DNA from: Hydrogenophilaceae bacterium
Lineage (GTDB): Bacteria; Pseudomonadota; Gammaproteobacteria; Burkholderiales; Thiobacillaceae
DNA: 58,237 nt
Assembly (NCBI GenBank): GCA_024709485.1
Contig: JANJWO010000046.1
Coordinates: forward strand, 1-58,237
Direction of reading: 5' to 3'
Shown here: one piece after another, positions 1 through 11,120 of the stretch
Layout of the letters: every line of letters starts with the position of its first letter
Position numbering within the stretch: the first letter of the stretch is position 1
The notes under the pieces: generated by a model
What the model was told of the DNA's origin: nothing
Databases searched by the model: none
The model's input: the letters and a program-made list of their open reading frames with translations, nothing else
Translations under genes and position numbers: made by a program

Positions 1-76
<76 letters not shown>

Positions 77-97
77 ACGTGAGGCGCGATTATAGCG

Positions 98-472
98 CTA
101 GCCGGGCTTGCCGGGGAAGGCGGCGGCGAGTCTTTTGTAGAAGTTGGGCAGGCGCGGCGGGGCGGCGAGCCAGCCGATGAGGACGCCGGCGCTGTTGGCG
201 GCGAGGTCGAGCCATTCGGGAAAGCGGTCGGGGGTGAGGCCCTGCGCCAGTTCCATGGCCGCGCCCAGCGCGATGCAGGCCAGGGCCAGCCGGAAGCGCG
301 CGGCACGGGAAAGGTAGAACTGCGACCACCAGGCCATGAGGCCGCCATAGGCGAGAAAGTGGCCGAGCTTGTCCCCGCCGGCCATGGCGGAGGGGGCGGC
401 TGCCTGAAAGAGCGAGAAATACACGATGGCGGCGACGATGAGCCAGCCCGCCGCCTGCCAGAGCCGCCGCAT
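98..472 (-). CDS. VanZ-like family membrane protein
   Basis: This 124-residue protein begins [10 protein letters not shown] and has four likely membrane segments (about 7-25, 36-50, 60-77 and 92-107). The motif GGDKLGHFLAYGGL and the later PDRFPEWLDLAANSAGVLIG are characteristic of VanZ-like proteins, a family of small membrane proteins whose founder raises teicoplanin resistance but whose housekeeping role is unclear. I chose the ATG at 470-472 because it overlaps the lgt stop codon (ATGA), which indicates translational coupling; the open frame continues much further upstream, inside lgt, and is not credible there. Function beyond family membership is not inferred. Confidence 0.75.
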   Translation of the reverse strand: MRRLWQAAGWLIVAAIVYFSLFQAAAPSAMAGGDKLGHFLAYGGLMAWWSQFYLSRAARFRLALACIALGAAMELAQGLTPDRFPEWLDLAANSAGVLIGWLAAPPRLPNFYKRLAAAFPGKPG

Positions 473-1260
473 CAGACTTTGCGGTAGGCGCGCGCCAGCA
501 GGTAGAGGCCGATGGCGATCATGGGCAGGGACAGCCACTGGCCCATGCTGACGGTGTAGGACAGTCCGAAGATGCCGGCGTCCGGCTCGCGGAAGTATTC
601 GGCAGCCGAGCGCAGCACGCCGTAGCCGACGAGGAAGGCGCCGGACACCGCGCCCAGCGGGCGGGCCTTGCGCGCAAAGAGCCACAGGATGACGAACAGC
701 GCGAGGCCCTCGCCCAACGCCTGGTAGAGCTGCGAGGGGTGGCGCGCGAGGCCGTCGCCGGCCTGCGGAAACACCATGGCCCAGGGCAGGGCGGGATCGG
801 CGACACGCCCCCACAGCTCGCCGTTGATGAAGTTGCCGAGGCGGCCGAAGGCCAGCCCCAGCGGCACCAGCGGCGCCACGTAGTCGGACGCGGCGAGCCA
901 GGCCACCTGGTGCTTTCTGGCCCACAGCGTGACGGCGGCGAGCACGCCGAGGAGGCCGCCGTGGAAGCTCATGCCGCCCTTCCACACCGCGACGATCTCG
1001 GCCGGGTGGGAAAAATAATAGCCGGGCTCGTAGAACAGCACCTGCCCCAGGCGCCCGCCCAGCACCACGCCCAGTACGCCGTAGAACATGAGGTCGTCGA
1101 GGCCCTGTGCGGTCATGCCCAGTTCCGGGCGCATGGCCAGGCGCCGCTTGCCCAGCCACCAGAATTGCAGGAAGGCCAGCAGGTACATGAGGCCGTACCA
1201 GTGCACCTTGAGCGGGCCGAGGGAGAGGGCGACGGGGTCGAATTGGGGATGCACGAGCAT
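472..1260 (-). CDS. lgt: Prolipoprotein diacylglyceryl transferase
   Basis: This enzyme moves a diacylglyceryl group from phosphatidylglycerol to the lipobox cysteine of prolipoproteins, the first step of lipoprotein maturation, in the inner membrane. The 262-residue product starts [20 protein letters not shown], has about seven hydrophobic segments, and carries the Lgt signature [14 protein letters not shown] and the conserved MSFHGGLLG motif. The length is normal for the family. The start at 1260 was chosen over a longer open frame because MLVHP is the usual N-terminus. It is followed by a VanZ-like gene with an ATGA overlap and is divergent from ilvD across about 60 bp. Lipoproteins in this window (46604-46909 and probably the TadD-like protein) would be its substrates. 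Confidence 0.95.
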   Translation of the reverse strand: MLVHPQFDPVALSLGPLKVHWYGLMYLLAFLQFWWLGKRRLAMRPELGMTAQGLDDLMFYGVLGVVLGGRLGQVLFYEPGYYFSHPAEIVAVWKGGMSFHGGLLGVLAAVTLWARKHQVAWLAASDYVAPLVPLGLAFGRLGNFINGELWGRVADPALPWAMVFPQAGDGLARHPSQLYQALGEGLALFVILWLFARKARPLGAVSGAFLVGYGVLRSAAEYFREPDAGIFGLSYTVSMGQWLSLPMIAIGLYLLARAYRKV

Positions 1261-1321
1261 GTCTTGTGGGGCCGGGGCGGGTAAAATGGCAGATCGATTA
1301 TAGCTTTGCCGGAAGACAGCC

Positions 1322-3178
1322 ATGCCCGAATACCGTTCCCGCACCACCACCCACGGCCGCAACATGGCCGGCGCCCGCGCCCTGTGGCGCGCCACCGGCA
1401 TGAAGGACGAGGACTTTTCCAAGCCCATCATCGCCATCGCCAACTCCTTCACCCAGTTCGTGCCCGGGCACGTGCACCTGAAGGACATGGGTCAGCTGGT
1501 GGCGCGCGAGATCGAGGCCTTCGGCGGCGTGGCCAAGGAGTTCAACACCATCGCCGTGGACGACGGCATCGCCATGGGCCACGGCGGCATGCTGTATTCG
1601 CTGCCGTCCCGCGACTTGATCGCCGACAGCGTGGAATACATGGTCAACGCGCACTGCGCCGACGCCCTGGTGTGCATTTCCAACTGCGACAAGATCACCC
1701 CCGGCATGCTGATGGCGGCGATGCGCCTCAACATCCCGACTGTTTTTGTGTCGGGCGGGCCGATGGAATCCGGCAAGGCCGTGATCCACGGCAAGGTCAT
1801 CCACCTCGACCTGGTGGACGCCATGGTGTCGGCCGCCGACTCGCACTGCAGCGACGACGAAGTCATGCAGATGGAGCGCTCCGCCTGCCCCACCTGCGGC
1901 TCCTGCTCCGGCATGTTCACCGCCAACTCCATGAATTGCCTGACCGAGGCGCTGGGGCTGTCGCTGCCCGGCAACGGCTCGCTGCTGGCCACCCATGCGG
2001 AAAGAAGGAACCTGTTCCTCGCCGCCGGCCGCCTGATCGTGAAGCTGGCGCGCCGCTACTACGAGCAGGACGACGCCTCGGCGCTGCCGCGCAACATCGC
2101 CACCTTCGCGGCCTTCGAGAACGCCATCGCCCTCGACATCGCCATGGGCGGCTCGACCAATACCGTGCTGCATCTGCTGGCGGCCGCGCACGAGGCCGGC
2201 GTCAACTTCACCATGGCCGACATCGACCGCATGAGCCGCAAGGTGCCGAATCTTTCAAAGGTGGCGCCCGCCACCCAGGAATACCACATGGAAGACGTGC
2301 ATCGCGCCGGCGGCGTGATGGCGCTCTTGGGCGAACTCGACCGCGGCGGCCTCATCCACCGCGAGACGCCCACCGTGCTGTGCCAGTCCCTGGGCGAGCA
2401 GATCGAGCTCTACGACATCCGCCGCACCCGGAGCGAGGACGTCAGGCACTACTACAAGGCCGCGCCCGGCAACGTGCCGACGCAGGTGGCGTTCAGCCAG
2501 GACAAGCGCTGGCAGGAACTCGATCTCGACCGCGCCAACGGCTGCATCCGCGACATCGAGCATGCCTATTCCACGGAAGGCGGCCTCGCCGTGCTGTATG
2601 GCAATCTCGCCGAGCACGGCTGCATCGTCAAGACCGCGGGCGTGGACGAGAGCATCTGGAAATTCTCCGGCCCGGCGCGCATTTTCGAATCGCAGGACGC
2701 CGCCGTGGAAGCCATCCTCGGCGACCGGATCAGGGAAGGCGACGTCGTCGTCATCCGCTACGAAGGCCCGCGCGGCGGCCCCGGCATGCAGGAGATGCTG
2801 TATCCGACTTCCTATCTCAAGTCCAAGGGCCTCGGCAAAGCCTGCGCCCTCATCACCGACGGCCGCTTCTCCGGCGGCACGTCCGGCTTGAGCATCGGCC
2901 ACGTCTCGCCGGAAGCGGCCGAAGGCGGCCTCATCGGCCTGGTGCAGGAAGGCGACCGCATCGAGATCGACATCCCGAAGCGCAGCATCAGCCTGGTGGT
3001 GCACGATGCCGAACTCGCCCGCCGCTGGGGCGAAATGGAAGCCAAGGGCAAGGACGCGTGGAAACCAGTGGAGCGCGAGCGCAGCGTTTCCGTGGCGCTG
3101 CGCGCCTATGCGGCCATGACCACGAGCGCCGCGTTCGGCGCGGTGCGCGACGTGACCCAAGTCGAAAGAAAAGACTAG
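1322..3178 (+). CDS. ilvD: Dihydroxy-acid dehydratase
   Basis: IlvD dehydrates 2,3-dihydroxy-isovalerate and 2,3-dihydroxy-3-methylvalerate to the 2-keto acids that give valine, leucine and isoleucine. The 618-residue length matches the family. Iron-sulfur cluster ligands are seen at C122 in [12 protein letters not shown] and in [11 protein letters not shown] around residues 193-200; K124 follows the first as expected for the Mg-binding carbamylated lysine. The C-terminal [20 protein letters not shown] motif is also present. The ATG at 1322 gives the standard [22 protein letters not shown] start. It is monocistronic as far as can be seen; a large imperfect inverted repeat follows its stop codon within a few bases and may act as its 3' end. 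Confidence 0.97.
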   Translation: MPEYRSRTTTHGRNMAGARALWRATGMKDEDFSKPIIAIANSFTQFVPGHVHLKDMGQLVAREIEAFGGVAKEFNTIAVDDGIAMGHGGMLYSLPSRDLIADSVEYMVNAHCADALVCISNCDKITPGMLMAAMRLNIPTVFVSGGPMESGKAVIHGKVIHLDLVDAMVSAADSHCSDDEVMQMERSACPTCGSCSGMFTANSMNCLTEALGLSLPGNGSLLATHAERRNLFLAAGRLIVKLARRYYEQDDASALPRNIATFAAFENAIALDIAMGGSTNTVLHLLAAAHEAGVNFTMADIDRMSRKVPNLSKVAPATQEYHMEDVHRAGGVMALLGELDRGGLIHRETPTVLCQSLGEQIELYDIRRTRSEDVRHYYKAAPGNVPTQVAFSQDKRWQELDLDRANGCIRDIEHAYSTEGGLAVLYGNLAEHGCIVKTAGVDESIWKFSGPARIFESQDAAVEAILGDRIREGDVVVIRYEGPRGGPGMQEMLYPTSYLKSKGLGKACALITDGRFSGGTSGLSIGHVSPEAAEGGLIGLVQEGDRIEIDIPKRSISLVVHDAELARRWGEMEAKGKDAWKPVERERSVSVALRAYAAMTTSAAFGAVRDVTQVERKD

Positions 3179-3258
3179 TTAACACAGAGGAAGCAGAGGG
3201 AGCAGAGGGAAATTTTCAGAACGAATTCCTCTGATACCTCTGTTCCCTCTGTGTAAAA
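3179..3258. repeat. Inverted repeat built of 9-nt CAGAGG units
   Basis: The left arm at 3182-3208 is three 9-nt units of the form nnnCAGAGG. The right arm at 3228-3254 is three units of the form CCTCTGnnn, the reverse complement. About 19 nt separate the arms and AT-rich steps flank both ends (TTA and TAAAA). Transcribed, the element would form a long imperfect hairpin between ilvD and the ParA gene. Related arms occur at 29311-29337 and 35187-35213, so this is a dispersed repeat family. No coding potential is supported in it. Confidence 0.8.
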
Positions 3259-3280
3259 GATTTTTCTGGGAGGAGGCGGC

Positions 3281-3880
3281 ATGAAGGCGATTCTGGTGGC
3301 GAATCCGAAAGGCGGCGCGGGCAAGACCACGCTGTCGATCAATCTTGCCGGCTGGCTCGCCGCGCAAGGCGAGGCGGTGAACCTGCTGGACATGGACCGG
3401 CAGAAATCCGCCGCCAGGTGGCTGGCGCGCCGCCCGTCCCACCTGCCCCCCATCGGCCTTGCCGGCAGCGGCAAGGAGCGGGCCGACTGGCTCGTCATCG
3501 ACTCGCCCGCCGGACTGCACGGCAAGAATCTCGAACATGCCGTGAAGCTGGTGACGCGCGTGCTGGTGCCGATTACCCCCTCATTGTTCGACATCCAGGC
3601 GAGCCAGGATTTCCTGCAGACGCTGGCGGAAGAAAAGAAGGTGCGCCAGGGCAAAATCGCGATCGGCATCGTCGGCATGCGCATGGCCCCGCGCACGCGC
3701 GCGGCCGCGACGCTGGAGCAGTATCTGCACCGGCTCGAACTGCCGGTGATCGCCTATCTGCACGAAACCCAGCAGTACGTCAACGCCGCGTTCGAGGGCA
3801 AAACCCTGTTTGATCTGCCTCCCCACCTTGCCTATTCTGAGCGGGAGAGCTGGGCCCCGCTCGTCAACTGGCTGGCCTAG
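3281..3880 (+). CDS. ParA family ATPase (orphan)
   Basis: This 199-residue protein starts MKAILVANPKGGAGKTT, the deviant Walker A box of the ParA/MinD/Soj group, with the signature lysine before GG and GKTT at about residues 14-17. The Walker A' aspartate region LLDMDRQKSAARWL and the Walker B-like LVIDSPAG are present. Proteins of this size and type position or segregate cargoes such as plasmids, chemosensory clusters or carboxysomes by ATP-driven gradients. No parB-like partner or parS-like site is adjacent, so the cargo is unknown. A strong ribosome binding site (GGAGGAGG) precedes the ATG. It may be carried as a single transcription unit. Confidence 0.85.
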   Translation: MKAILVANPKGGAGKTTLSINLAGWLAAQGEAVNLLDMDRQKSAARWLARRPSHLPPIGLAGSGKERADWLVIDSPAGLHGKNLEHAVKLVTRVLVPITPSLFDIQASQDFLQTLAEEKKVRQGKIAIGIVGMRMAPRTRAAATLEQYLHRLELPVIAYLHETQQYVNAAFEGKTLFDLPPHLAYSERESWAPLVNWLA

Positions 3881-3995
3881 GGCCCCGCAAGTCGGCTAAA
3901 GCCCGGCCGCCGCGGCCGGGATGCCGCGCCATCCGCATTACAGAAATCGGTGGTTTGGCCGATTACATTGATTGGAAACCACTCGCCTCCTTCCC

Positions 3996-4739
3996 GTGAC
4001 GCTCGAACGCTTCTTTGCCTTTGCGGGCCTCCTGCTCTTGACGGCAACTGCCCCCGGCGCCGCGGAGCCGCCGGTGCTGGTGCTGAACGACACCAACGAG
4101 GCACCCTACACCACTCCCGCGGGCGATGGCTTGGCTGATCAGGTGGCGGCCGAGGCCTTCCGCCGGGCCGGGGTCAGGCTCAAGCTGGTGCGGCTGCCGG
4201 CCGAGCGTGCGCTGATGAATGCCGACAGCGGGCTCGACGACGGCGCCCTGGCGCGCATCGCCGGGCTCGATGCGAACTATCCCAATCTGGTGCGCGTGCC
4301 GGAAAAGCTGCTCGACTGGACGTTCTGCGCGTTCAGCAAGGACGCCTCCATTCCCGGCCAGTGGGAGGCGATCCGGCAGCGCCCGACGGGATTCATTCGC
4401 GGCTGGAAAATCTACGAGCGCGGGATGGCGGGCGCCGAGCAGGTGCTCACCGCCGAGGATTCCGCGCAGCTGTTCCGGATGCTGCAGCTCGACCGTGTCG
4501 AGGTCGTGCTGTACGAGTGCCGGATGGGGCAGTATCTGCTGGCGCGCAGCGGCCTGCGCGGCATTTACCCGCTGGCGCCGCCGCTGGCGCGCAAGGAGAT
4601 GTTCATCTATCTCAACAAGCGCCACGCCGCGCTCGCGCCCAAGCTTGCCGCGGCCCTGCGCGCGCTCAAGACGGAAGGGCTTTACGACCGCCTGTCCCAG
4701 GCCAGGCTGCGCCCGCCGGCGCTGGCGCGCGCACGATGA
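3996..4739 (+). CDS. Periplasmic solute-binding protein (SBP family 3-like)
   Basis: The product (247 residues from the GTG at 3996) has a signal peptide, MTLERFFAFAGLLLLTATAPGAA, followed by a type 3-like binding-protein fold: VLVLNDTNEAPYTTPAGDGLADQVAAEAFRRAG near the N-terminus and a C-terminal helix ending KTEGLYDRL. An in-frame TTG at 3972 would add eight residues; neither start has a clear ribosome binding site, and the GTG gives the better signal peptide. No ABC permease or ATPase is nearby. Instead the stop codon overlaps the ATG of a membrane GGDEF/EAL protein (ATGA at 4736-4739), so the protein probably acts as a ligand-sensing partner of that enzyme rather than in transport; this is inference. 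Confidence 0.8.
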   Translation: MTLERFFAFAGLLLLTATAPGAAEPPVLVLNDTNEAPYTTPAGDGLADQVAAEAFRRAGVRLKLVRLPAERALMNADSGLDDGALARIAGLDANYPNLVRVPEKLLDWTFCAFSKDASIPGQWEAIRQRPTGFIRGWKIYERGMAGAEQVLTAEDSAQLFRMLQLDRVEVVLYECRMGQYLLARSGLRGIYPLAPPLARKEMFIYLNKRHAALAPKLAAALRALKTEGLYDRLSQARLRPPALARAR

Positions 4740-7144
4740 ATCTGCCCAACGCGCATCCGCTGAAGTCGCCCTTGGCGCAGCGCCTGATTGTCGCGATCGT
4801 GCTGTTCAGCGTGGCGATCACCATCGTCATGACGGCGCTCGAGTTGCGCCAGCAATACCGGCACGATCTGGCCGGCATGCAGGCGCGCCTGCAGCGGACC
4901 GCCGAAGTGCATCTGCCGTCGCTGGCGCAGTCGCTGTGGGCGACGGGCAAGGACGAAATCCGCCTGGAGCTCGAAGGCATGGTGCGCGAGCCCAATCTCG
5001 TCTATGCCGCCGTGCTGGAGACTGGCCGGGTTTATGTGCAGACGGGAAATCGCGACGCCGCGGACCGGATCGAGCGCCAATATCCCCTGCGTTACGAATA
5101 CCGCGGCCGGATGCGGGAAATCGGCACGCTGGTGGTGGCGGGCACCGCCGACGACATCATGGACGAGGTGCGGCGCGACGCGGTCATGGTGCTGGCGAGC
5201 AACGCCTTGCGCATCTTCCTGATCGCGATGTTTGTTTTCCTGCTGTTTCACCGCCTGGTCACCCGCCATCTCGCGAGCGCCGCGGAACAGTTCGGCCAGG
5301 TCGATCCGGCTGCGCGCTTCACGCCGCTGAAGCTCGAGCGCAAACCGGGCACGAGACCGGATGAACTGGATCAGCTGATCAAATCCGCCAACGTCATGCA
5401 GCAAAGGGCCTTCTCCGCGCTCAATGCGCTGCGCGACAGCGAGGAGCGGGTGCGCTTGCTGCTGGACTCGACCGCGGAGGCCATTTTCGGCGTCGACACC
5501 CAGGGCATCTGCATCTTCGCCAACCCGGCCTGCGTGCGCATGCTGGGTTATGCGAGCGAGCACGAGCTGATCGGCAGGAGCATCCACGAGCTGGCGCATC
5601 ACAGTTATGCGGACGGCCGGCCGTATCCGATAGAGGAATGCCTGATCCGCAATGCCACCGCCGCCGGCCAGGCCTGCCACAGCAAGGACGAGGTGCACTG
5701 GCGGGCGGACGGCACCAGCTTCCCGGTCGAGTATTGGGCGCACCCGATGTACAAGCACGGCGAAATGGTCGGCGCCGTGGTGACCTTCGTCGACATCAGC
5801 GAACAAAAGCGCGCCGAGGCCGAGCTGCACCGGCTCGCCTACTACGACGCCCTCACCGGGCTGCCCAACCGCGCGCTGTTCAACGACCGCCTGCTCCATG
5901 CGCTGGCCGAAGCCAGGCGCCACAAGACCTTCGTCGCGCTGATGCTGCTCGACCTCGACCATTTCAAGATCATCAACGACACCATGGGCCACGACACCGG
6001 CGACAAGCTGCTGCGCGAGATCGGCCGGCGCCTGCAGCAGGGCGTGCGCGAGGGCGATACGGTATCGCGGCTGGGCGGCGACGAGTTCGCGCTGGTGTTT
6101 CCCGGCATCCAGGAAACCCTGGATGTCGCCCAGCTCGCGCAGAACGTGATGGCGCAGTTCGCCGCGCCGGTCGTGGTGGACGGCCGCGAAATATTCTGCG
6201 AGGCCAGCATCGGCATCGCGCTCTACCCCGCCGATACCGAGCTTGCGGATTCGCTGTTCCAGTTCGCCGATTCGGCGATGTATCACGCCAAGGAAAGCGG
6301 GCGCAACAATTTCCAGTTCTACTCCAGGGAAATGACCGCCAGCGTGCAGGCGCGCCTGCAGCTGGGAACCGACCTGCGCCGCGCGCTGGAGAAGAACGAG
6401 TTCTTCCTGAATTTCCAGCCGCAGGTCGATGCCCGCGACAGGCGGGTCACCGGCGCCGAGGCGCTGCTGCGCTGGCGCGACGGCGCCGGCGCGCTGGTGC
6501 CGCCGGCGCGTTTCGTGCCGCTGGCGGAGGACACCGGCCTCATCGTGCCGATCGGAAAATGGGTGCTGGAGGCATCCTGCGTGCAGCTCAAGCGCTGGCA
6601 TGACGCCGGCCGCCGGGACATGATCGTTTCGGTGAACGTCGCCTCGCGCCAGTTCCGCGACCCGCAGTTTCCGGACATGGTCAGGCAGGCGATTGAGGCG
6701 GCCGACATTCCTCCGCTTGCGCTCGAACTGGAGATCACCGAGAGCATCCTGCTCGAGCACAGCGAGACCACGCTGCAGATACTCGACGAACTCAAGACCA
6801 TCGGCGTGACCCTGGCGATCGACGATTTCGGCACCGGCTATTCCTCGCTCAGCTATCTCAAGCGCTTCCCCATCGACCGCCTGAAAATCGACCAGTCCTT
6901 CGTGCGCGACATCGTGACCGACAGCGAGGATCTAGCCATCGTCCGGGCCATCATCGCGATGTCGCAGGCGCTGTTTCTGGATGTCATCGCGGAGGGCGTG
7001 GAGAACGTCGAGCAGCTGGCCTTGCTGCTGCGCGAGGGCTGCAAGGACAGCCAGGGCTATTTGTTCGCGCGCCCGATGGATGCCGACAGCTTCATGCGCT
7101 GGCTGGCGACGCCCCCCGCTTTCCCTGATCGGAGCGGGGGGTAG
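4736..7144 (+). CDS. Membrane-bound PAS-GGDEF-EAL cyclic di-GMP enzyme
   Basis: The 802-residue protein has a membrane segment at about 15-35, a periplasmic region of about 120 residues, a second membrane segment at about 155-173, a PAS domain at about 233-355, a GGDEF domain and an EAL domain. The synthase site is intact: GGDEF at 447-451 with the inhibitory RxxD (438-441) five residues upstream. The phosphodiesterase site is also intact: E575 in EALLRW, D696-D697 in AIDDFGTGYSSL, KIDQSFV, and IAEGVEN. It therefore could make or break cyclic di-GMP. The ATG at 4736 overlaps the stop of the solute-binding protein gene, which points to a ligand-controlled pair. A long in-frame extension upstream, inside that gene, was rejected. 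Confidence 0.92.
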   Translation: MNLPNAHPLKSPLAQRLIVAIVLFSVAITIVMTALELRQQYRHDLAGMQARLQRTAEVHLPSLAQSLWATGKDEIRLELEGMVREPNLVYAAVLETGRVYVQTGNRDAADRIERQYPLRYEYRGRMREIGTLVVAGTADDIMDEVRRDAVMVLASNALRIFLIAMFVFLLFHRLVTRHLASAAEQFGQVDPAARFTPLKLERKPGTRPDELDQLIKSANVMQQRAFSALNALRDSEERVRLLLDSTAEAIFGVDTQGICIFANPACVRMLGYASEHELIGRSIHELAHHSYADGRPYPIEECLIRNATAAGQACHSKDEVHWRADGTSFPVEYWAHPMYKHGEMVGAVVTFVDISEQKRAEAELHRLAYYDALTGLPNRALFNDRLLHALAEARRHKTFVALMLLDLDHFKIINDTMGHDTGDKLLREIGRRLQQGVREGDTVSRLGGDEFALVFPGIQETLDVAQLAQNVMAQFAAPVVVDGREIFCEASIGIALYPADTELADSLFQFADSAMYHAKESGRNNFQFYSREMTASVQARLQLGTDLRRALEKNEFFLNFQPQVDARDRRVTGAEALLRWRDGAGALVPPARFVPLAEDTGLIVPIGKWVLEASCVQLKRWHDAGRRDMIVSVNVASRQFRDPQFPDMVRQAIEAADIPPLALELEITESILLEHSETTLQILDELKTIGVTLAIDDFGTGYSSLSYLKRFPIDRLKIDQSFVRDIVTDSEDLAIVRAIIAMSQALFLDVIAEGVENVEQLALLLREGCKDSQGYLFARPMDADSFMRWLATPPAFPDRSGG
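7113..7140. terminator. Candidate bidirectional terminator hairpin
   Basis: CCCCCGCT at 7113-7120 pairs exactly with AGCGGGGG at 7133-7140 across a 12-nt loop. It lies in the last codons of the GGDEF/EAL gene, just before the convergent P-type ATPase gene ends. No T-run follows, so it may only stabilise the 3' ends. Confidence 0.35.
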
Positions 7145-7162
7145 CGTGCTTGCCGGGCGCGG

Positions 7163-9795
<2,633 letters not shown>

Positions 9796-9799
<4 letters not shown>

Positions 9800-9999
9800 G
9801 AAAGAGAGCGGGACGGCGCGGCCCGCAGGCTGCGCGCGCGCAGCAGGCCGAAGCCGGTCAGCGCCGTGGCGCCGGGCAGGGCAAGAGCGGCGGGCTGGGG
9901 AAGCCGGGTGGCGGCAAGTTCTGGCATGGCGTGCGGTGTGCGTTTCCGGGCGGCGGCCAGCGCCGCTCCGATCGGGGCCGCATGCTCGAAGATTAGCAC
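9796..9999 (-). CDS. Short ORF with PEP-CTERM-like C-terminus
   Basis: A 67-codon frame starts at a GTG (9997-9999) or at an internal ATG that would give 43 residues. Its end reads LPQPAALALPGATALTGFG followed by several arginines. This matches the layout of PEP-CTERM sorting signals: a short PxP motif, a hydrophobic stretch and a basic tail, although the usual PEP triplet is PQP here. There is no signal peptide, so it may be a remnant of a larger exported protein. The stop codon overlaps the start of the P-type ATPase gene, which lacks its own ribosome binding site, so translation of this frame may serve to start the ATPase. Function unknown. Confidence 0.4.
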
Positions 10000-10045
10000 G
10001 GCGGCATTTGCGGCATTTGTCCGCTGCGCCGGAGCAAACGGCCGT

Positions 10046-10357
10046 TCAGTCCGGGGCGCGGTACATCGCGGCGCGCATCAGCAACATCGCCGTGACCGGC
10101 GAGGTGATGAGGATGAACAGCGTGATCAGCAGTTCATGGATGACCGGGCGGCCGGCCATCGCCGACGACAGCAGCATCGAAGCGATCAGCACGCAGCCGG
10201 CGCCCAGGGTGCTGCCCATGGTCGGCGCGTGGATGCGCGCGTAGAACGCGTTCAGGCGCAGCAGGCCGAGCGAGCCGACCACCGTCAGGAGGCCGCCGCA
10301 GACCAGCAGCGCCGCTGCCGGCAGCGCCGCCCACAGGGGGATGTCCGCCGCGTTCAT
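10046..10357 (-). CDS. mrpG: Na+/H+ antiporter subunit G
   Basis: This 103-residue protein has three membrane helices and the MrpG/MnhG/PhaG pattern, with GGLLTVVGSLGLLRLNAFYARIHAPTMGSTLG near the middle. MrpG is the last subunit of the multisubunit Mrp antiporter, which exchanges cytoplasmic Na+ (or K+) for protons at the inner membrane. The gene is the promoter-distal end of a seven-function operon read on the minus strand from 15991; its start overlaps the mrpF stop by 4 nt. Confidence 0.92.
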   Translation of the reverse strand: MNAADIPLWAALPAAALLVCGGLLTVVGSLGLLRLNAFYARIHAPTMGSTLGAGCVLIASMLLSSAMAGRPVIHELLITLFILITSPVTAMLLMRAAMYRAPD

Positions 10358-10635
10358 GGCTCGATCACCTCGCCGCGCAGCAGGAACTTGGCCAGCGCCG
10401 TCGAGCCGACGAAGCCGAACAGCGCGATCAGCAGGGCGATGTCGAAATAGACCGCCGAGCCGGCGCCGATGCCCAGCATGAGGATGGCCAGCATGCCGTT
10501 GATGTAGAGCGTATCGAACGCCAGCACCCGGTCCTGGGCGGTGGGGCCGCGCAGCAGGCGGATCATGGCGAACAGCATGGCGAGGGCGAAGCAGGCCAGC
10601 GCGAAGTGCACGGCCCAGGGCAGGATCTGGTTCAT
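10354..10635 (-). CDS. mrpF: Na+/H+ antiporter subunit F
   Basis: This 93-residue, three-helix protein carries the MrpF/MnhF pattern: LLRGPTAQDRVLAFDTLYIN after the first helix, then a long hydrophobic pair ending FLLRGEVIEP. The GPTxxDRV motif holds a conserved acidic residue in the family. It belongs to the Mrp complex and overlaps both neighbours, mrpG (10354-10357) and mrpE (10632-10635), by 4 nt, consistent with stoichiometric coupled translation. Confidence 0.92.
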   Translation of the reverse strand: MNQILPWAVHFALACFALAMLFAMIRLLRGPTAQDRVLAFDTLYINGMLAILMLGIGAGSAVYFDIALLIALFGFVGSTALAKFLLRGEVIEP

Positions 10636-11120
10636 TCGAAGATGTCCATGAGAGGGCGTTCGTAGCGTTGCTTGACCGTGCGCACCCAGGCCGCCTCGTC
10701 CTTTAGGTCGAGAACGTGCAGGGTCAGCACGTTGTTTTCCGCGTCATGCCCGGCCCACACCGTGCCGGGCGTGCCGGTGATGATGACGGCGAGCATCGCC
10801 AGGCCATGCGGATCGCGCATGTCGAGCGGGATTTTCACGAAGCCGATGGTGGGCTGGCGCCGCGAGGCGCCCAGGATGATGCGGCCGACCGCCAGGTTGG
10901 AGCGCACGATGTCGACGAGGACGTGCGCGATCAGCCCGACGGCGACATGCAGCCGCCGCGGCCAGGCGGGCAGCGGGCGCAACCTGGCGACGGCGGCGGT
11001 GATCAGCAGGGCGAAGACGATGCCGAGCACGATGTGGCCGGGCGAGGCGCTGTCGTTGAGTAGCAGCCACATCGCCAGCAGGAACACCGGCAGCACGGGA
11101 ATCAGGGGGCGGCGCTTCAT
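10632..11120 (-). CDS. mrpE: Na+/H+ antiporter subunit E
   Basis: This 162-residue MrpE/MnhE-type membrane subunit has two or three N-terminal helices and a soluble C-terminal part. The conserved segment IPLDMRDPHGLAMLAVIITG with GTVWAGHDAENNVLTLHVLD is diagnostic of the family. It sits between mrpD and mrpF with 4-nt overlaps on both sides. In other bacteria MrpE is needed for assembly or full antiport activity of the complex. Confidence 0.9.
   Translation of the reverse strand: MKRRPLIPVLPVFLLAMWLLLNDSASPGHIVLGIVFALLITAAVARLRPLPAWPRRLHVAVGLIAHVLVDIVRSNLAVGRIILGASRRQPTIGFVKIPLDMRDPHGLAMLAVIITGTPGTVWAGHDAENNVLTLHVLDLKDEAAWVRTVKQRYERPLMDIFE

Noticed and set aside
3902-3920. CCCGGCC/GGCCGGG hairpin after the ParA gene as intrinsic terminator
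   Set aside because: The stem is good but no T-run follows, and such GC palindromes are common in this window.
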